Below are positions 50,970-62,634 of a stretch of DNA of 64,000 bases, in pieces; the stretch's first letter is position 1, and each line of letters starts with the position of its first letter. The stretch is from Todiramphus chloris collaris. Lineage: Eukaryota > Chordata > Aves > Coraciiformes > Alcedinidae. A program made the translations under genes and the position numbers. Location: the NCBI GenBank assembly GCA_025345505.1, contig JANVCC010000011.1:10514184-10578183 (forward strand), written 5' to 3'. Below the pieces are notes generated by a model. That model saw nothing but the letters and a program-made list of their open reading frames with translations, searched no databases and was not told the DNA's origin.

Positions 50970-52204
50970 TCAGGAGAAGTCAGCATGGATTCACCAAGGG
51001 GAATCATGCTTGACCAATCTGATAGCCTTATATGATGGTGTGAATAGCTGGTAGATGAGGGGAGAGAGTGGATGTTGTCTGCCTTGACTTCAGCAAGGCT
51101 TTTGACGCTGTCTTCTATAACGTTCTCATAAGTAAGCTTAGGAAGTATGGATTAGATGAGAGGACAATGAGGTGCATTGAGAATTTGGTGAACAACAGAC
51201 CTCAGAGGGCTGTGATCAACAGTGCAGAGCCTAGCTGGAGTCCTGTAGCTAGTGGTGTTACACAGGGGTCAGTACTGGGTCCAGTATTATTCAACATATT
51301 CAAGGACCTGGACAAACAGATAGAGCGTACCCTCACCAAGTTTGCTGATACAAAACTTGGAGGACTGTCTGATATGCTAGAAGGCTGTGCTGCCATTCAG
51401 CAAGACCTGGACGGACTGGAGAGTTGGGTGGAGGGAAGTCTAATGAAGTTCAATGAGGTCAATTGTAGAGTCCTGTACCTGGGGAGGAATAACGCCATAC
51501 ACCATTAGGGGTTAGGGGTTGACCTGATGGAAAGCAGCTCTGCACAGAAGGACCTGGGAGTCCTGGTAGACAACCATGAGCCAGCAGTGTGCTCTTGTGG
51601 CCAAGAAGGCCAGTGGTCTCCTGGGGTGCATTGAGTGTGACCAGCAGGTCAAGGGAAGTTCTCCCCTCTACTCTGCCCTAGTGAGGCCGTATCTGGAGTA
51701 TCGTGTCCAGTTCTGGTCTCCGCAGTTCAAGAGAGACAGGGGACTACAGGACGGAGTCCAATGTAGAGCTACAAAGATGATTTGGGGACTGGAGCATCCC
51801 TCTGATGAGGAAAGACTGAGAGACCTGGGCTGTTTATTCTGGAGAAGAGAAGGCTGAGAGCGGACCTTATCAATGCTTATAAGTATCTAAAGGGCAGATG
51901 TCAAGAGGATGAGGCCAGTCTCTTTTCACTGGTGGCCAGTGACAGGCCAAGGGGCAATGGGCACAAACTGGAATGCAGGAAGTTCCACCAACAAATACAG
52001 GAAAACTTCTTTACTGTGATGGTGACTGAGCACTGAAACAGGCTGCCCAGAGAGGTTGTGGACTCTCCTCCTCTGGAGACTCTCAAAATCTACTTGGCGC
52101 ATTCCTATGCAACCTGATCCAGTTGAACCTGATTTATCAGGGCAGCTGGACTAGATGATCTCCAGAGGTCCCCTCCAAACCCTATCATTCTGTGATCCTG
52201 TGAT
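50970..52204 (+). mobile_element. CR1 LINE, 5'-truncated copy 2 (longest)
   Basis: About 1.2 kb of CR1, starting in the reverse-transcriptase domain (AGTCAGCATGGATTCACC) and ending in two octamer-like units (ATTCTGTG, ATCCTGTG). It reaches further into the RT domain than the other two copies. Many stops and indels show it is old. The 5' edge is approximate, and no target-site duplication is visible, as is usual for CR1. Confidence 0.93.
51068..51857 (+). pseudogene. CR1 ORF2 remnant with RT palm, active site damaged
   Basis: The first part (about 146 codons, 51068-51508) carries RT palm motifs: [11 protein letters not shown] (first catalytic aspartate region), then [14 protein letters not shown] (template/primer-binding B motif), then FADTKLGG where CR1 reverse transcriptases have the F/Y-A-D-D active site. 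One of the paired aspartates is missing through a clean in-frame 3-base loss, so the enzyme could not work even with the rest restored. The frame stops at 51506 (TAG) and resumes in another frame (51576-51857: SQQCALVAKKASGLLGC, YSALVRPYLEYRVQFW, CRATKMIWGLEH). A stop in frame at 51056-51058 cuts it from the upstream RT part. Confidence 0.88.
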
Positions 52205-52699
52205 ATATAATTACTGTATATGCTTGCAAATGAACCCACACACATACACACAGCTAATCTCAACATCCATAATCAACTGCTAGCAGGGGAAAAGGAGCAA
52301 AAAAATAATTCCCACTTATGACTAAAACTGTTTAAACCCTCAAGTAGAAATTCTCATTAGCATACAATACTCCTTATTTTCTGCATATCTCTACTGAATA
52401 TTTAAATCCAAAAATTATCCACATAATTTCTTACATACATCCCCCACAGGCTGAGCCTGGGTCCACCGTATAAGGCACTTTCCTGAAGCCTGAAAGCTGC
52501 TAAATCTTCTTTTCTAGCCCCTCTCCAATAACTTCTGAATGGACTCTCTAAGCTCCTTATACTAAAAGGTGATCATAGTGCAAGGCCAGAAGTTTCCAAG
52601 TTCCCTTCAGAGGGTGGACACGTGCTGAGCCTACCCAGTCAGTGGTAAACACTGATAGATTTCAGCCTCTTGTACAAAAAGGCCTATGTATGGAGCAAA

Positions 52700-52734
52700 T
52701 ATATATCTATTTATATATATATATTTATATATGT
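52700..52734. repeat. TA-rich microsatellite
   Basis: Imperfect (TA)n with interspersed TATC and TTTA words, ending TATATATGTG. Ordinary AT slippage sequence. Confidence 0.85.
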
Positions 52735-53284
52735 GCTATTTCCTCATGACAATAAGAAATCACTAGGAAATTACCAGGAGGGAGAAAAAGACAGATATTT
52801 TTAAATGAATGGTATGAACCTTTCCCTTTGTGACTGATTGAAATGAGAGTTATGAGGGCTGGATTCAGCCTTTTATTATGAGACACTCAGGTTCTGCAGT
52901 ATATTTTTTCCTGCCTTTAATTTAAATCTGTGAAAAAAAAAAATGCACGAAATACAAATAAATGACAAAGCACTGAAAAAAATAGGCAATTTGTCTGCAA
53001 AACTAGATATAATCCTCAAAATAGCAAAACAGAGAAAAATGCATCAAAATGTATTAGAGGTGACAAGCCATATATTACACAGGCTATTTATGCAACTGTA
53101 GATCACATATCAGTACCAGTGAGTCACAGAAGCCTAACATTAAATGTAAGAGGCATCGCAGAGATTAATACTAATTAAAATAACAATTACTGCTAAGTAC
53201 AGCATTCTGCTAGATACAGTGACAGATAAAAGACCAGTGAGGTGTTCACAATAATGAGCAAAACAGACGTTTCCACTGTGGAGT

Positions 53285-53317
53285 ATGTATATATATACAC
53301 ACATATGTATATATTGC
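53285..53317. repeat. TA/CA mixed microsatellite
   Basis: TATGTATATATATACACACATATG-type alternating purine-pyrimidine sequence, named here only by its units (TA)n and (CA)n. Nothing suggests function. Confidence 0.8.
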
Positions 53318-53559
53318 TAGTAGGAAAGAGCTTTGGAAATACATAGATCTCCATTAATACATCATTTTAAATGCTACAATAATCTTCTTCATTTCAAAAT
53401 CTCTCTACTGGGACTGTAAGCTTATTTAAAAGCCTCATAGCTCTTGCCTTATGCAGACATTGTAGGTTTAACAGCCAGTGTTCAGCCTTTGGATTTACCC
53501 AGTTCATTTGGGTTTTCACTCACTGTGTTTCATCTTAATTTCATCCGGTTTCAACCACC

Positions 53560-53900
53560 CCTGAATACCTGTTGTCAGGGCAAAGTAAGGCTGAGTTGGG
53601 CAGTGTCAGGGCAGTGAGACAGCCTGGGGCAGGGGCCTCCCCCATCATCCGTGGCCCCCACACCCAGAGGTGACCAGCAGAGACAGGCTGGGGATGACCA
53701 TGGGGCAGGGTGACTCTGAGACCAAACCAGGGAGGCAAGGGTGGGACCAGCAAAGGAGATTAATAAGGACTAGTATAGCTTCAGTATAGCTCATGCGGGG
53801 CTCCGCATGAGGGCTGGAGCTGAAATGCATCTCCCAAGCTGAGGGATGCATCTTCCTGCAGTTCCTTCTGTCCATGCCACTACTTTCCCAGCAGTGAGAC
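53560..53900 (+). repeat. GC-rich dispersed repeat, copy B (family not recognised)
   Basis: Second copy of the family described at 45650-46000, in the same orientation and about 7.9 kb away. In the best-matching part (53778-53870) it holds a perfect hairpin: CTCATGCGG, loop GGCT, CCGCATGAG (53790-53811). Copy A keeps only the outer bases of that hairpin (CTCAT ... GTGAG). Edges are approximate, and the element may continue right to the AATAAA at 54053. Confidence 0.5.
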
Positions 53901-54023
53901 CCCAGATTGCATGGTGGCCCATTGTCAGAGGTGGCCTCATGCACAGCAGCGCAATCACCAGGGTCGGAGAGGACATGGCAGAGCCTCTCCATGCCATTGG
54001 GGCACCTAATGTTTTCTTCTTGG

Positions 54024-54058
54024 ATTGTCCAGATCTCAGGTTCTACCTGGACAATAAA
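54024..54058 (+). other. Hairpin overlapping an AATAAA signal
   Basis: The arms ATTGTCCAG (54024-54032) and CTGGACAAT (54047-54055) are perfect complements around a 14-base loop, and the last bases of the right arm begin an AATAAA hexamer (54053-54058). It lies about 150 bases after the recognisable end of dispersed repeat copy B. It could be a relic 3' end of that element, or chance. Confidence 0.5.
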
Positions 54059-55625
54059 AACCACAAAGTATGGTAAAATAGGACTGATGGGTGTGGCCCC
54101 CAATCTCAATTTCAGAGGACCACTGAAGAAAGAAGCAATGACACAAATTTAACACAGCGACGGTTTTCTTTGCAATGTTCCCCTATCTATGAAGCACCAT
54201 TTGTTTTAGACAGAGATTTACAACATTGTATCCTCTCCACCTTCAAATGCATATGTAGGATACTGGCATCCTCACACTGATTCTGCACTGGGTTCCTACT
54301 GATATACCTGAACATGAGGTGAGTCAGCCCCTCTGCTAATCACTTTTATCTGAAAAATATTGAATGTGCTTCTGTGCAGGCTAGAATCTTGGGTCTGACT
54401 GGAATAACTCTGCTGCAATGACTGGAAGCCTGCAGAAAAGCTGTGTAGATAGGAAAAGAGCAATTGCTGCACGTGCTGCTTCCATCACCAAGGATGTGAA
54501 ATAATGTATTTCCTAATGAGAGTTTGATGGGATTTTTACATATCTTGAGTTTTGCGATTAGACCACCAGAGTTTGCCACCTGGTGATATGTGTAAGCAGG
54601 GCTGTGGATCAGAGCACAGACCTGGTGGGGAATGTACATGCAGCCCCCTGTGCCACAAGGCATCTCAGGGAGGTCCATGGAATCACCTGGACTGAGACAG
54701 GAAGGAGATTGTGAAAAAGCATCACTATCCCCTATCACCCAAAGACAGGCCATCCACTTGACCTATGAAATTTCAGATCAACAGTAATTTTTTGAGTAAT
54801 TATGGTATTGTTTGCTGATGTGGCATTCATTTCCCATTACAAGATTTTTGCCCTGATAAATTAGAGGTACTCTGGTCTATCTTGGAACTCAAAGGGTTGT
54901 ACCCTTTCTGGATAACATTTGTAGCCAGAAGAGAAAAAGGTCATTCATAATTATTTTTCTGGTAAACTGGCTTAGCTACTCATTTGATTTATCACGTGTC
55001 CTTTCTGACACAACATGAAATAATAAGAGAGTTAGATTGTCTTTAGGGAAAACAGGCATCCAGCTTGCAGAATACATCAGTTTCAATAACACACTTCAAA
55101 GGAATCCAGCTCCTTTCAATATATTTGGGGATTTGTTCACCAGTTTGGGTTGAGCTGCTTGCAAAATAGATAGAAGAAACCTCTTTGTGTGTTATAACCA
55201 GATGCCATTTGCAGAGCCTGTGACATATGGTCCTTCAGACGTGGAGATAATCACAGAGGATAATTCTTGAGAGCCTGTTAGGATTCCAGAGTAGCTGTCT
55301 CTGCTATGTGGTGCTGGCTGATGTCTAAATATGATTAATTTACTCACTTTATTTTCAAAAACACAGCTGAAAGACTTTTAAAAGGAGTAGCATGAAAGCA
55401 AGAAAGTATCAACCCTAACTACTCAATCAAAGTGAGAAATATATTCCTGATTCCATCCAACTTCAAGGCAAATTAATGAACTAAATAGAAATCTGCAGCT
55501 GAAACTCACTGATATGAGAATAATCTAATTTTCCACAATGAATGCAATGAGGATTTCAAAGGAGCCTACACAAGCTTTTGTTCAATACGGGTCAAAGGCA
55601 GGCAGTGGGTACATCTCAGTCTTTA

Positions 55626-55745
55626 ACACACACACACGACCCTCCCCCCCCTCCAAAAAAAAAGAAAACAAACTCAACTCTTGTATTCAGAGTATGAAAT
55701 TTAAAAAACCCAAAAAACCAAAACATAAAAAACCACCCCAAACCA
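55626..55745. repeat. CA, poly(C) and A-rich low-complexity block
   Basis: A short (CA)n tract runs into a C-rich run, a poly(A) run and then AAAAACC/CCAAAA words. The open frame of 89 codons across it (55538-55807) is a lysine/proline-rich artefact. Confidence 0.85.
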
Positions 55746-56520
55746 TAAAGCTTATGTTGTTATCACAAAAAGTATTTCAAACCTATCTCTTAACACAGAA
55801 GCTATAAAGTACCAGCTTCCCCAGCTGTGCACATGGGATCCAGGCTGGTATTTGCTTATATGCCATTCTCATTCTGATGTTGGCTCTCCAGCACTGACAA
55901 AGATAATTCGCTGGGAGAAGAAATCATTGTTGATGGTTGGAAGTGTCTAAAACACCACTGATGCCTCCACTGCACACCTTTAACCAACAAAAAAAGTGGA
56001 CAAGAGCTTAAGCACTGAACCCTTCCTGGCTCATGTGGATCTTTCCACTAGCTGCCAAGCCTAGGAAAGGTACTGCAGATACATATGCAAAGGATTGGTT
56101 CTGAAAGGAGTGTAGACAAGGCTACATCAGCATTGGTTTGACATGCTCTCAGCAGGCTTTACACCTACAGAGGCCACCACATGCTTTCATGCGCTGTGCA
56201 TGTCAATGGACACACATAGACACAGCTTGTGTCATGAAACCACTGCTCGGCTGGCCTGCAGCCCTTACAGAGGAGATCAGATCTCAGACACTTGAAAACG
56301 AAGCACATGGAATAACACCAATATTTTAAGGCTACAGGCTCACCTGAAGGCCAGAGGCTGTGCAATGCAAAAGCAGACAGTCAGCTCTGGAGGGAATTTG
56401 CCTCACACAACTGTGTGCCAGCCAACTTGTGGCCCTTGATCTTGAGGCCAGAGTTCAATTTCCTGCCATGCTAGCAGTCTAAGCATAACTTGTAAATCCC
56501 TCCATCAATCTGAGACACCT

Positions 56521-57150
56521 TGAGGTGGTGAGATAGCTAACTTACCTGGCTAACACTGTATCTTTAAGCTATATCTCTTAAACATGGCCTGAATTAAATA
56601 TTATCTAACTAACTTGTCTTGAGAAAGACTTGTATTAGCCAATATAGCTTAGAAAAGACTAATATTAATTAACCATTGTGTATGTGTTAACCCAAGCAAG
56701 AAAAGGGACACTGCAAGGGGGCAAGCAAACAATAGATAGGGAAGGATAGGATGTCTTAATCAGTTACAAGACCAACTGAAGCCAGCCTTGAGGTTGGAAC
56801 AGAGACAACCAGCAAATTTTAGGCCAAGGTGAAAAGTGCATAGGGAGAAAGACATACAGCCTTCCTCCCAAAGACCCCGGCGCACGACTACCAGGAGGTA
56901 TGGCACATGTGTCAAAAGGAGGAGCTGAAGGTGGAGCATATGGAAATGGTTTCTTGGAACTAATTAACCTAAGGATGCCTTTTCGGGGAAAGATCATGAA
57001 TATGTATAGGCAATTGTGAATATGTATTATTAAGTGGAATAAATATGGGATTGTTGATTGGTGGGGTATGCACGCTTGTGGTGCCCAGCGCTGAACAAAC
57101 ATACCTACTTTACAGATACACAAGTCGTGGAGTTCATCTTCCGTGTGTCA
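56521..57150 (+). mobile_element. Probable solo LTR, ERV1-like, plus strand
   Basis: The right-hand part looks like the end of a retroviral LTR: AATAAA at 57038-57043 is followed by a U5-like stretch (GCACGCTTGTGGTGCCC, then AACAAACATACC) that ends in CA at 57150. If the left edge is at 56521 the element is 630 bp, starts TGAGG and ends GTGTCA, with inverted termini TGA/TCA, and both sides carry the 4-mer ACCT (56517-56520, 57151-57154). A 4-bp duplication is the ERV1 (gammaretrovirus-like) pattern. A shorter element starting near 56683 (TGTGTTAACCC) is an alternative, without a matching flank. No primer-binding site or viral genes follow. Confidence 0.55.
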
Positions 57151-57154
57151 ACCT

Positions 57155-60100
57155 AATGAAAAGGGCAGCTCCACAGACCAAAATCCATGGAGCTAGAAAT
57201 TTCCTTGGACAGCAGTTTACTCTTGAAGCAAGCTGGAAAAGTATGAAGGGACAACATCATCACTTGAAACACGGAGATAAAGATCTTGGTGGTTGTCACC
57301 ACAGTGACTGAAGAATGTGAAAGAAAAGCCCTACAGACTTGCTACAAAATGTGTAGGAAGACATAGCACCTTGATTAAGTCAGCTGATGAATCTGTATTT
57401 CCCGTAATATATTTGGTGTCCTATTAGTGGGTCTTTCTTCTGACAGAAGGAATCTTTCTTGTCTTGGGGTTTCTCTCAGTGTGATGCAAGACACACTGAA
57501 TGAAATAGTATCTTTTACTGTGCAGAGGATGAAAGTACTTCTAGTCTTATACCCCCATGAAAGCAATATATATGAAGGTGGTACCAGAAGCTCCCATAGA
57601 TATTTTTAAACTGATACAGTTTAAAAACTGCTCTGTAACTTGATAATACCCACCTTAGCTGGATAAAGGAGATTAAAGTACCCTTGATGGAGCTAGAATG
57701 GGGTCAGCTGTTGGCAAATGCACCTTACCTCCAGGGCACGCTCCATTTGTAGCCCATGACTATGCATTTGCTATGGAGCGTAATTGCCCAGCTTATCTGT
57801 GCAGGTAGCGTCCAGTGGACATCTTCATGTGGTTTAGAACCAGGATATCTGAGACATCTCTATCCACTCAGACAGAAGAGTCAAAAAAAGTCAGCTGAGC
57901 CTTCAATCTCTTGTACACAGATTGCCCGAGAGGACAATCGGTTGTTTTGTGTGGGTTGTATAAAGCTTTGTGTGCAGGTTCTGGAAACCTGTGCTTCAAG
58001 ACATCAGCAGGTAAATAGGGGGAGGGAAAGACTGTTTCCAATTCACCTGTAAAGTTTTAACTGCTCCATAGCTCATCTATGGCACAAAGCAGCAGCAGAT
58101 TTGCATTATCAGGCTTGGGAATGTGAGTTTTGTGGATCCCAGAGTAACAGAACATTCTCTGACTTGAGGAAGAAAATAATATGAGCTATTAACATTTCAT
58201 ATTTCTCATACCTTCCATTTTGAGAAATGAAATTGTTTCAAGTGCTTTCTTTAAACTCATTTATGTAAAGAAAAATAGACCCTTAAGATGATTAGCTAAG
58301 TTAGAATTTAGAGAAGACTAGGACATTATAGAGAGAAGAACTAGAACAAAAACACAGGGTTTCCATGCTGCAGGAGATGCTGAGCACCCTGGATTTGTTT
58401 TCTACCAAAATAACACAGAATGTGTGAATGGAGGGAAGAGAAGCTTTGCACAACCATTATTCAGGCATTTGGGAATTTTCAGATTAAAATAAAGCATTTC
58501 TTGGCATTCCAAAACCAAAGCTTTTCTCTTTGATTCACTGGCCTGAAATTAAACTTTTTGTTTTAATCTGAGTTAACATTAATCTCTGTGTCCACTTCGT
58601 CTGCCAAAAAGCCTTTTGGGAGTTGCCTCCACTCCTTTTCTTGTTCTCCCAGATGGGCACTGTTCCCTGGCCAGATATTTCCTGTGGCCTCTCTGCACAG
58701 CAGAAGCCTAGGAGCATCCCATATTGTATCACGTTGACTCAGCCACAAGGAGAACAGCAATTGTTTTTCATTTTTCATGGGCACAATTTCATCAAACTTT
58801 TGTTTCCTGTGGCAAATTTCTACTTTGATGAAACTACTGTTTCTCATGGAAAAACATGTGAATTTTTTCTATGGGCTATTAAACATCCCTTAGACAATAG
58901 ATCTTAAGAAAGAATGAAGATTTATTTATGCCACTGAAGGCAGATTTTTCCCTGTGAAGAAAACAAAAAATGATATTTGAATTAATTTGTTAGCTAATGC
59001 TTCTTCTAAAATGATGGAGTGTTATCATGCACTTTTTTATATATGTAACAAAGACAGAGTAACACAGTCTGAATTTAATAAATATGTATGTTCCCATAGG
59101 ACCAATGTCTTACTTGATTTTATAGGGCATGCCTTGTATTTTTTAGAATTGGTAATTCTTTATAAAGGTAGTGGTTTAGGTAAAATGCATGGTGTGAATG
59201 TCAATCTTTGGAATCAGTTTTGTAGTGCTTCTTGTTTCCAACAGGCAAATTCAATACAATTCAATTCAATTCAGTTCAATTCACATATTTTCCAGTTTAG
59301 ACATGCGGGAAGAAGAACACTTTTAATATTCACGGCAAAGTAAATTATTTGAAACTTCACATTCCTTACAAATTCCAATCCTCTTTTTGTCCAGTAATTA
59401 TATACTCATGAATCTCAATTATCATTCAATATTGTGTTATTAATAAATTGCTATCTAAAAAGTCAACAGTAATATTCAGAGCTTCTCTTAATTTGCACAT
59501 TTCCCCTAGTCATTGACAATCCTGGTGGATTGTAACTGGCCATCTGAGTCAGATGAGATTGATTTTGTTGGTTGGATGACATCCAATTTGAATGAGAAGA
59601 AGAACAGGTAACAAATGATGGAGAATTCAAAATGCCAAATGTGTTTATTTTTGATAGTCATAATTTCAATGACTGAGAACAGATCCTATAATATGACCAC
59701 CAGAACTGAAGATGATTTTGTTAGATCTATACTATACACAGTCATGCCAGGGTATCCCTGTCTTCAGTACACACAGTGCTTAGGCATTGTGTTAGAGACA
59801 GGATACCAGAGCTCATATTTCCCTCACAGGCTGTAGAAAGAAACCCTAGAGATGATATAGACTTGGGTATAGGTATACATATTGTCCCAGGCAAACAAGA
59901 TTAATTTAGAAATCAAGATTTCCTTGGTGGTCTCCCAGAGGTGTCTGATGAAAAGAAAGACAAAAAAGATAGTTTCCTCTTTGCTAGCCACCAGCACTGC
60001 ACTGTCAAGGTGGAGCAAGGAAGAGCTTCATGCTGGATTTGGAAACACAAAGCTGTGAAGTAAAATAACAAAGAGCTATTTGTGCAAAGAAAAAACGTAC

Positions 60101-62630
60101 TTCAGGCTCCCCTCACCTGTCAAGGTTGACGCTTAGAGACTCTGACCACATGGCTGTGGGGATTCCTTGGGTCAGATACCCAGCAAGCGTGTCTTCCCAG
60201 CTGGGATGGACTGCTCTGGGGAGCAGGAGCAGGCAGCAAGGAGCAGCAGGCTGCAGCCAGCGCTGGCACCCTCTTCATGCAGCAGGGGATCACGCGAAGT
60301 GAAGGAGGAATCTCCTCCCTCCAGCTTTAGCAGCTGAATTCCCTCGCCACCACGCTGGGAGCTGGCAAGGAGAACGGCCTGTGCCAGGGCTGTCGTTACC
60401 GATGTAAATTAAACAGTTACCACCGCAGGGTGACTCTCTGCTCTTTTCCCTGAGCAGACAGCTGCTCCAGAAAACACATGCTCGGGCTGCTCAGCCTGAA
60501 AGGAAGAACCGCAGAGATTTTATTTATAGATGCAATAGGCAGGTGTTCAGTACTTAATGTCTGCCCAGTAAGAGCTGGAATTGTCTCTTTGACCACAACA
60601 ACTACGTGCTTGATTACTTTCTGTGTACATAATGCATTATATAAACTCTGTATCGCTCCCTTCCCATTTGGATTCAGTGCATAACCTCCATACAGCTGCG
60701 TTGCCCTCTCTCCTGCAGCAAAACATTTACTGATCTTATCAAAACAAAAAGAAAAGTGCCACAGACTGTGGAAAACTAAACTGTTATGGAGGAGTTCTTG
60801 CTGTGGTGTGCCTGGCATGATTCTGGATGGTGAGAGAGTCATGCGATGAATTTGTGTCCATCTCTTCAGTACAAAACATTTCATCAGGGTTTGGAAAGCC
60901 ATGGATAACGTATTAATTAATCACCACTAAGTCTCACTGTAAAATTGTGAAACTGGCACAGTGCAGTTTTGTGCAGCTTATTTTCAGAAACTGTTGCCTT
61001 TTATTTCAGCTACATGATCATAGCACTCAGCATAATTTATGTCTAAGAGCCTTTTATAGGGCACGTTGGTAGAAAAGCTCATAAGTGCCACAGAAGCTGG
61101 GATCTTGTCAAGATTAACAAGGATTTTTTGGGATTGGTAAACAAGCACAACAAAAGCAGTTCCTGTGCTTATGCCATCCATGGTTTTGGTAGCAGCAGGT
61201 TTGCTATAATAACTTGTGACAAAGCAGTAAGAGAGCAAAACTAAGCAATCCAAAATCTGAAATGAAACAAAAAGGACAGCCTTGCTGTCAATGCAAGATG
61301 CCAGCTGTCCCATGACACAAATATATTTTAAAAGTAAGTGAAAATGAACTTTTAAATGGTTTTCATTTGAACTGAGGAAGAAGGCAGATCCTTTTGGGAC
61401 TGCAGTGCTGTGCGCCAGTCACCAGCAATGCAGAGCACAAGAGCCTCCCCTGTGGACTGCTGCTGACAAAACTAGGAAACATTTCTTCCACATTTCTTGC
61501 TCAGATTAAATATTCAGGCATGTCATTTCTACGTTAGCGAAATGCATCAGTAGAGTGAGGATAATTTAAAAACTCTGCCTTTCTTTGGAAATCCCTCTTT
61601 TGTGTTGGGAAAAATATCCACAGGACAGAGTGGAGAGTGCTGGGGGGAGTTCCTCAGGGGCTATTTGAGAGGCCATTAGTGTCAATGAGACCTTAAGTCT
61701 GCTACCTGGGGAGCAGACCTCAACTGAGATACATGAAGAAGTACCATCACAACACACAAGCAAGTAAGCGGCAGTGATGCACAAGGCAGATGCAGCAGTA
61801 TTGCTCCAGACTCATGGGCACAAGGGGGGCACTAATCCCATCCAGTCCACTTACCTAAAATCTCCATGCCTATCCCAAGCCAGACATCCAGACTCCTTTG
61901 ATCCATAGTGCAGAGGGCACCTACCTCACTTCCTGGGCTGTGGAGGGAGCCACAGTGCTGAGCTTGGGTAGGACCCCTGCCTTTGCACAGCTACAGCTGG
62001 GTGAGGGGGATGCAAGGGACGTGCCAGGACTAAGAATAAAGCTCACAGCTCTTCGCTTTCCAGCTCTACAATTAAACTGCTAAAACATGTTGACAATATG
62101 TCTGAATCTTGTTGGAACATCTATGGCAGAAAAACAGCTTATGCCTGTGCCTGGAATTACTTATAATTAGCCTGTGTAATTAGCACGTGGACAAACAGCC
62201 AGGCTCAAATGCATACAGAGGCCTGCCCCTGCAACAGCAAAATTTTCAGAACAATCAAACAACAATAATCATGTTTTGTAGGTACTAATTTTCATAGCTT
62301 GATGAAGACACACATGCAATAACCAGCTAAAGAATTTTGGCCTGTTTACTGTTAAAGACAGACTGTAATCAAGACATTTTGAGAAAGTCTGTGTGCTGTT
62401 TCATTTATTCAACAAGGTCTATGCAGCATCACCCTTGTCTTGCTCTGATCCTTGAAAATGTGATGACAACCCGAGTAAGCAACGGCTTCCAGAACCATAG
62501 CACAGCTCAGGAAAAAATGGCTCTGGCTCCAGGTGTCTCATTGGAGATAGGTGCAAAGAGGTGTGCTGGATGTAATCTTTCACTGTTGTGTCTGCCCAGG
62601 GAAAGGGATGCAACAGCAGAGGTCAGCAGA
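57155..62630. other. Non-coding stretch, no gene recognised
   Basis: No exon is called. A small GC-rich segment at 60170-60400 and an adjacent minus-strand frame of 161 codons (60417-60902) were examined, and no known domain was seen. The stretch also has an AATTC pentamer repeat (59247-59283) and a 12-bp palindrome ATAATGCATTAT (60629-60640) next to a TATATAA word. Confidence 0.5.
59247..59283. repeat. CAATT pentanucleotide microsatellite
   Basis: About seven units of CAATT with two interruptions (CAATA, CAGTT). The translated open frame across it reads repeated NSIQF, which has no coding meaning. Confidence 0.9.
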
Positions 62631-62634
62631 AGCC

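Larger units (their letters stand above)
52205..56520. other. Non-coding stretch between CR1 copy 2 and the third LTR
   Basis: No gene is recognised. It holds TA-rich microsatellites (52700-52734, 53285-53317), the second copy of the GC-rich dispersed repeat (53560-53900) with an attached hairpin and AATAAA, and a C/A-rich low-complexity block (55626-55745). Confidence 0.5.

Noticed and set aside
53645..54109. 154-codon minus-strand frame over dispersed repeat copy B
   Set aside because: The equivalent frame is not open in copy A, so the repeat, not coding, explains the sequence.
60417..60902. 161-codon minus-strand open frame
   Set aside because: The translation contains no recognisable family motif and no promoter is clear. 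Kept only as part of the GC-rich segment remark.
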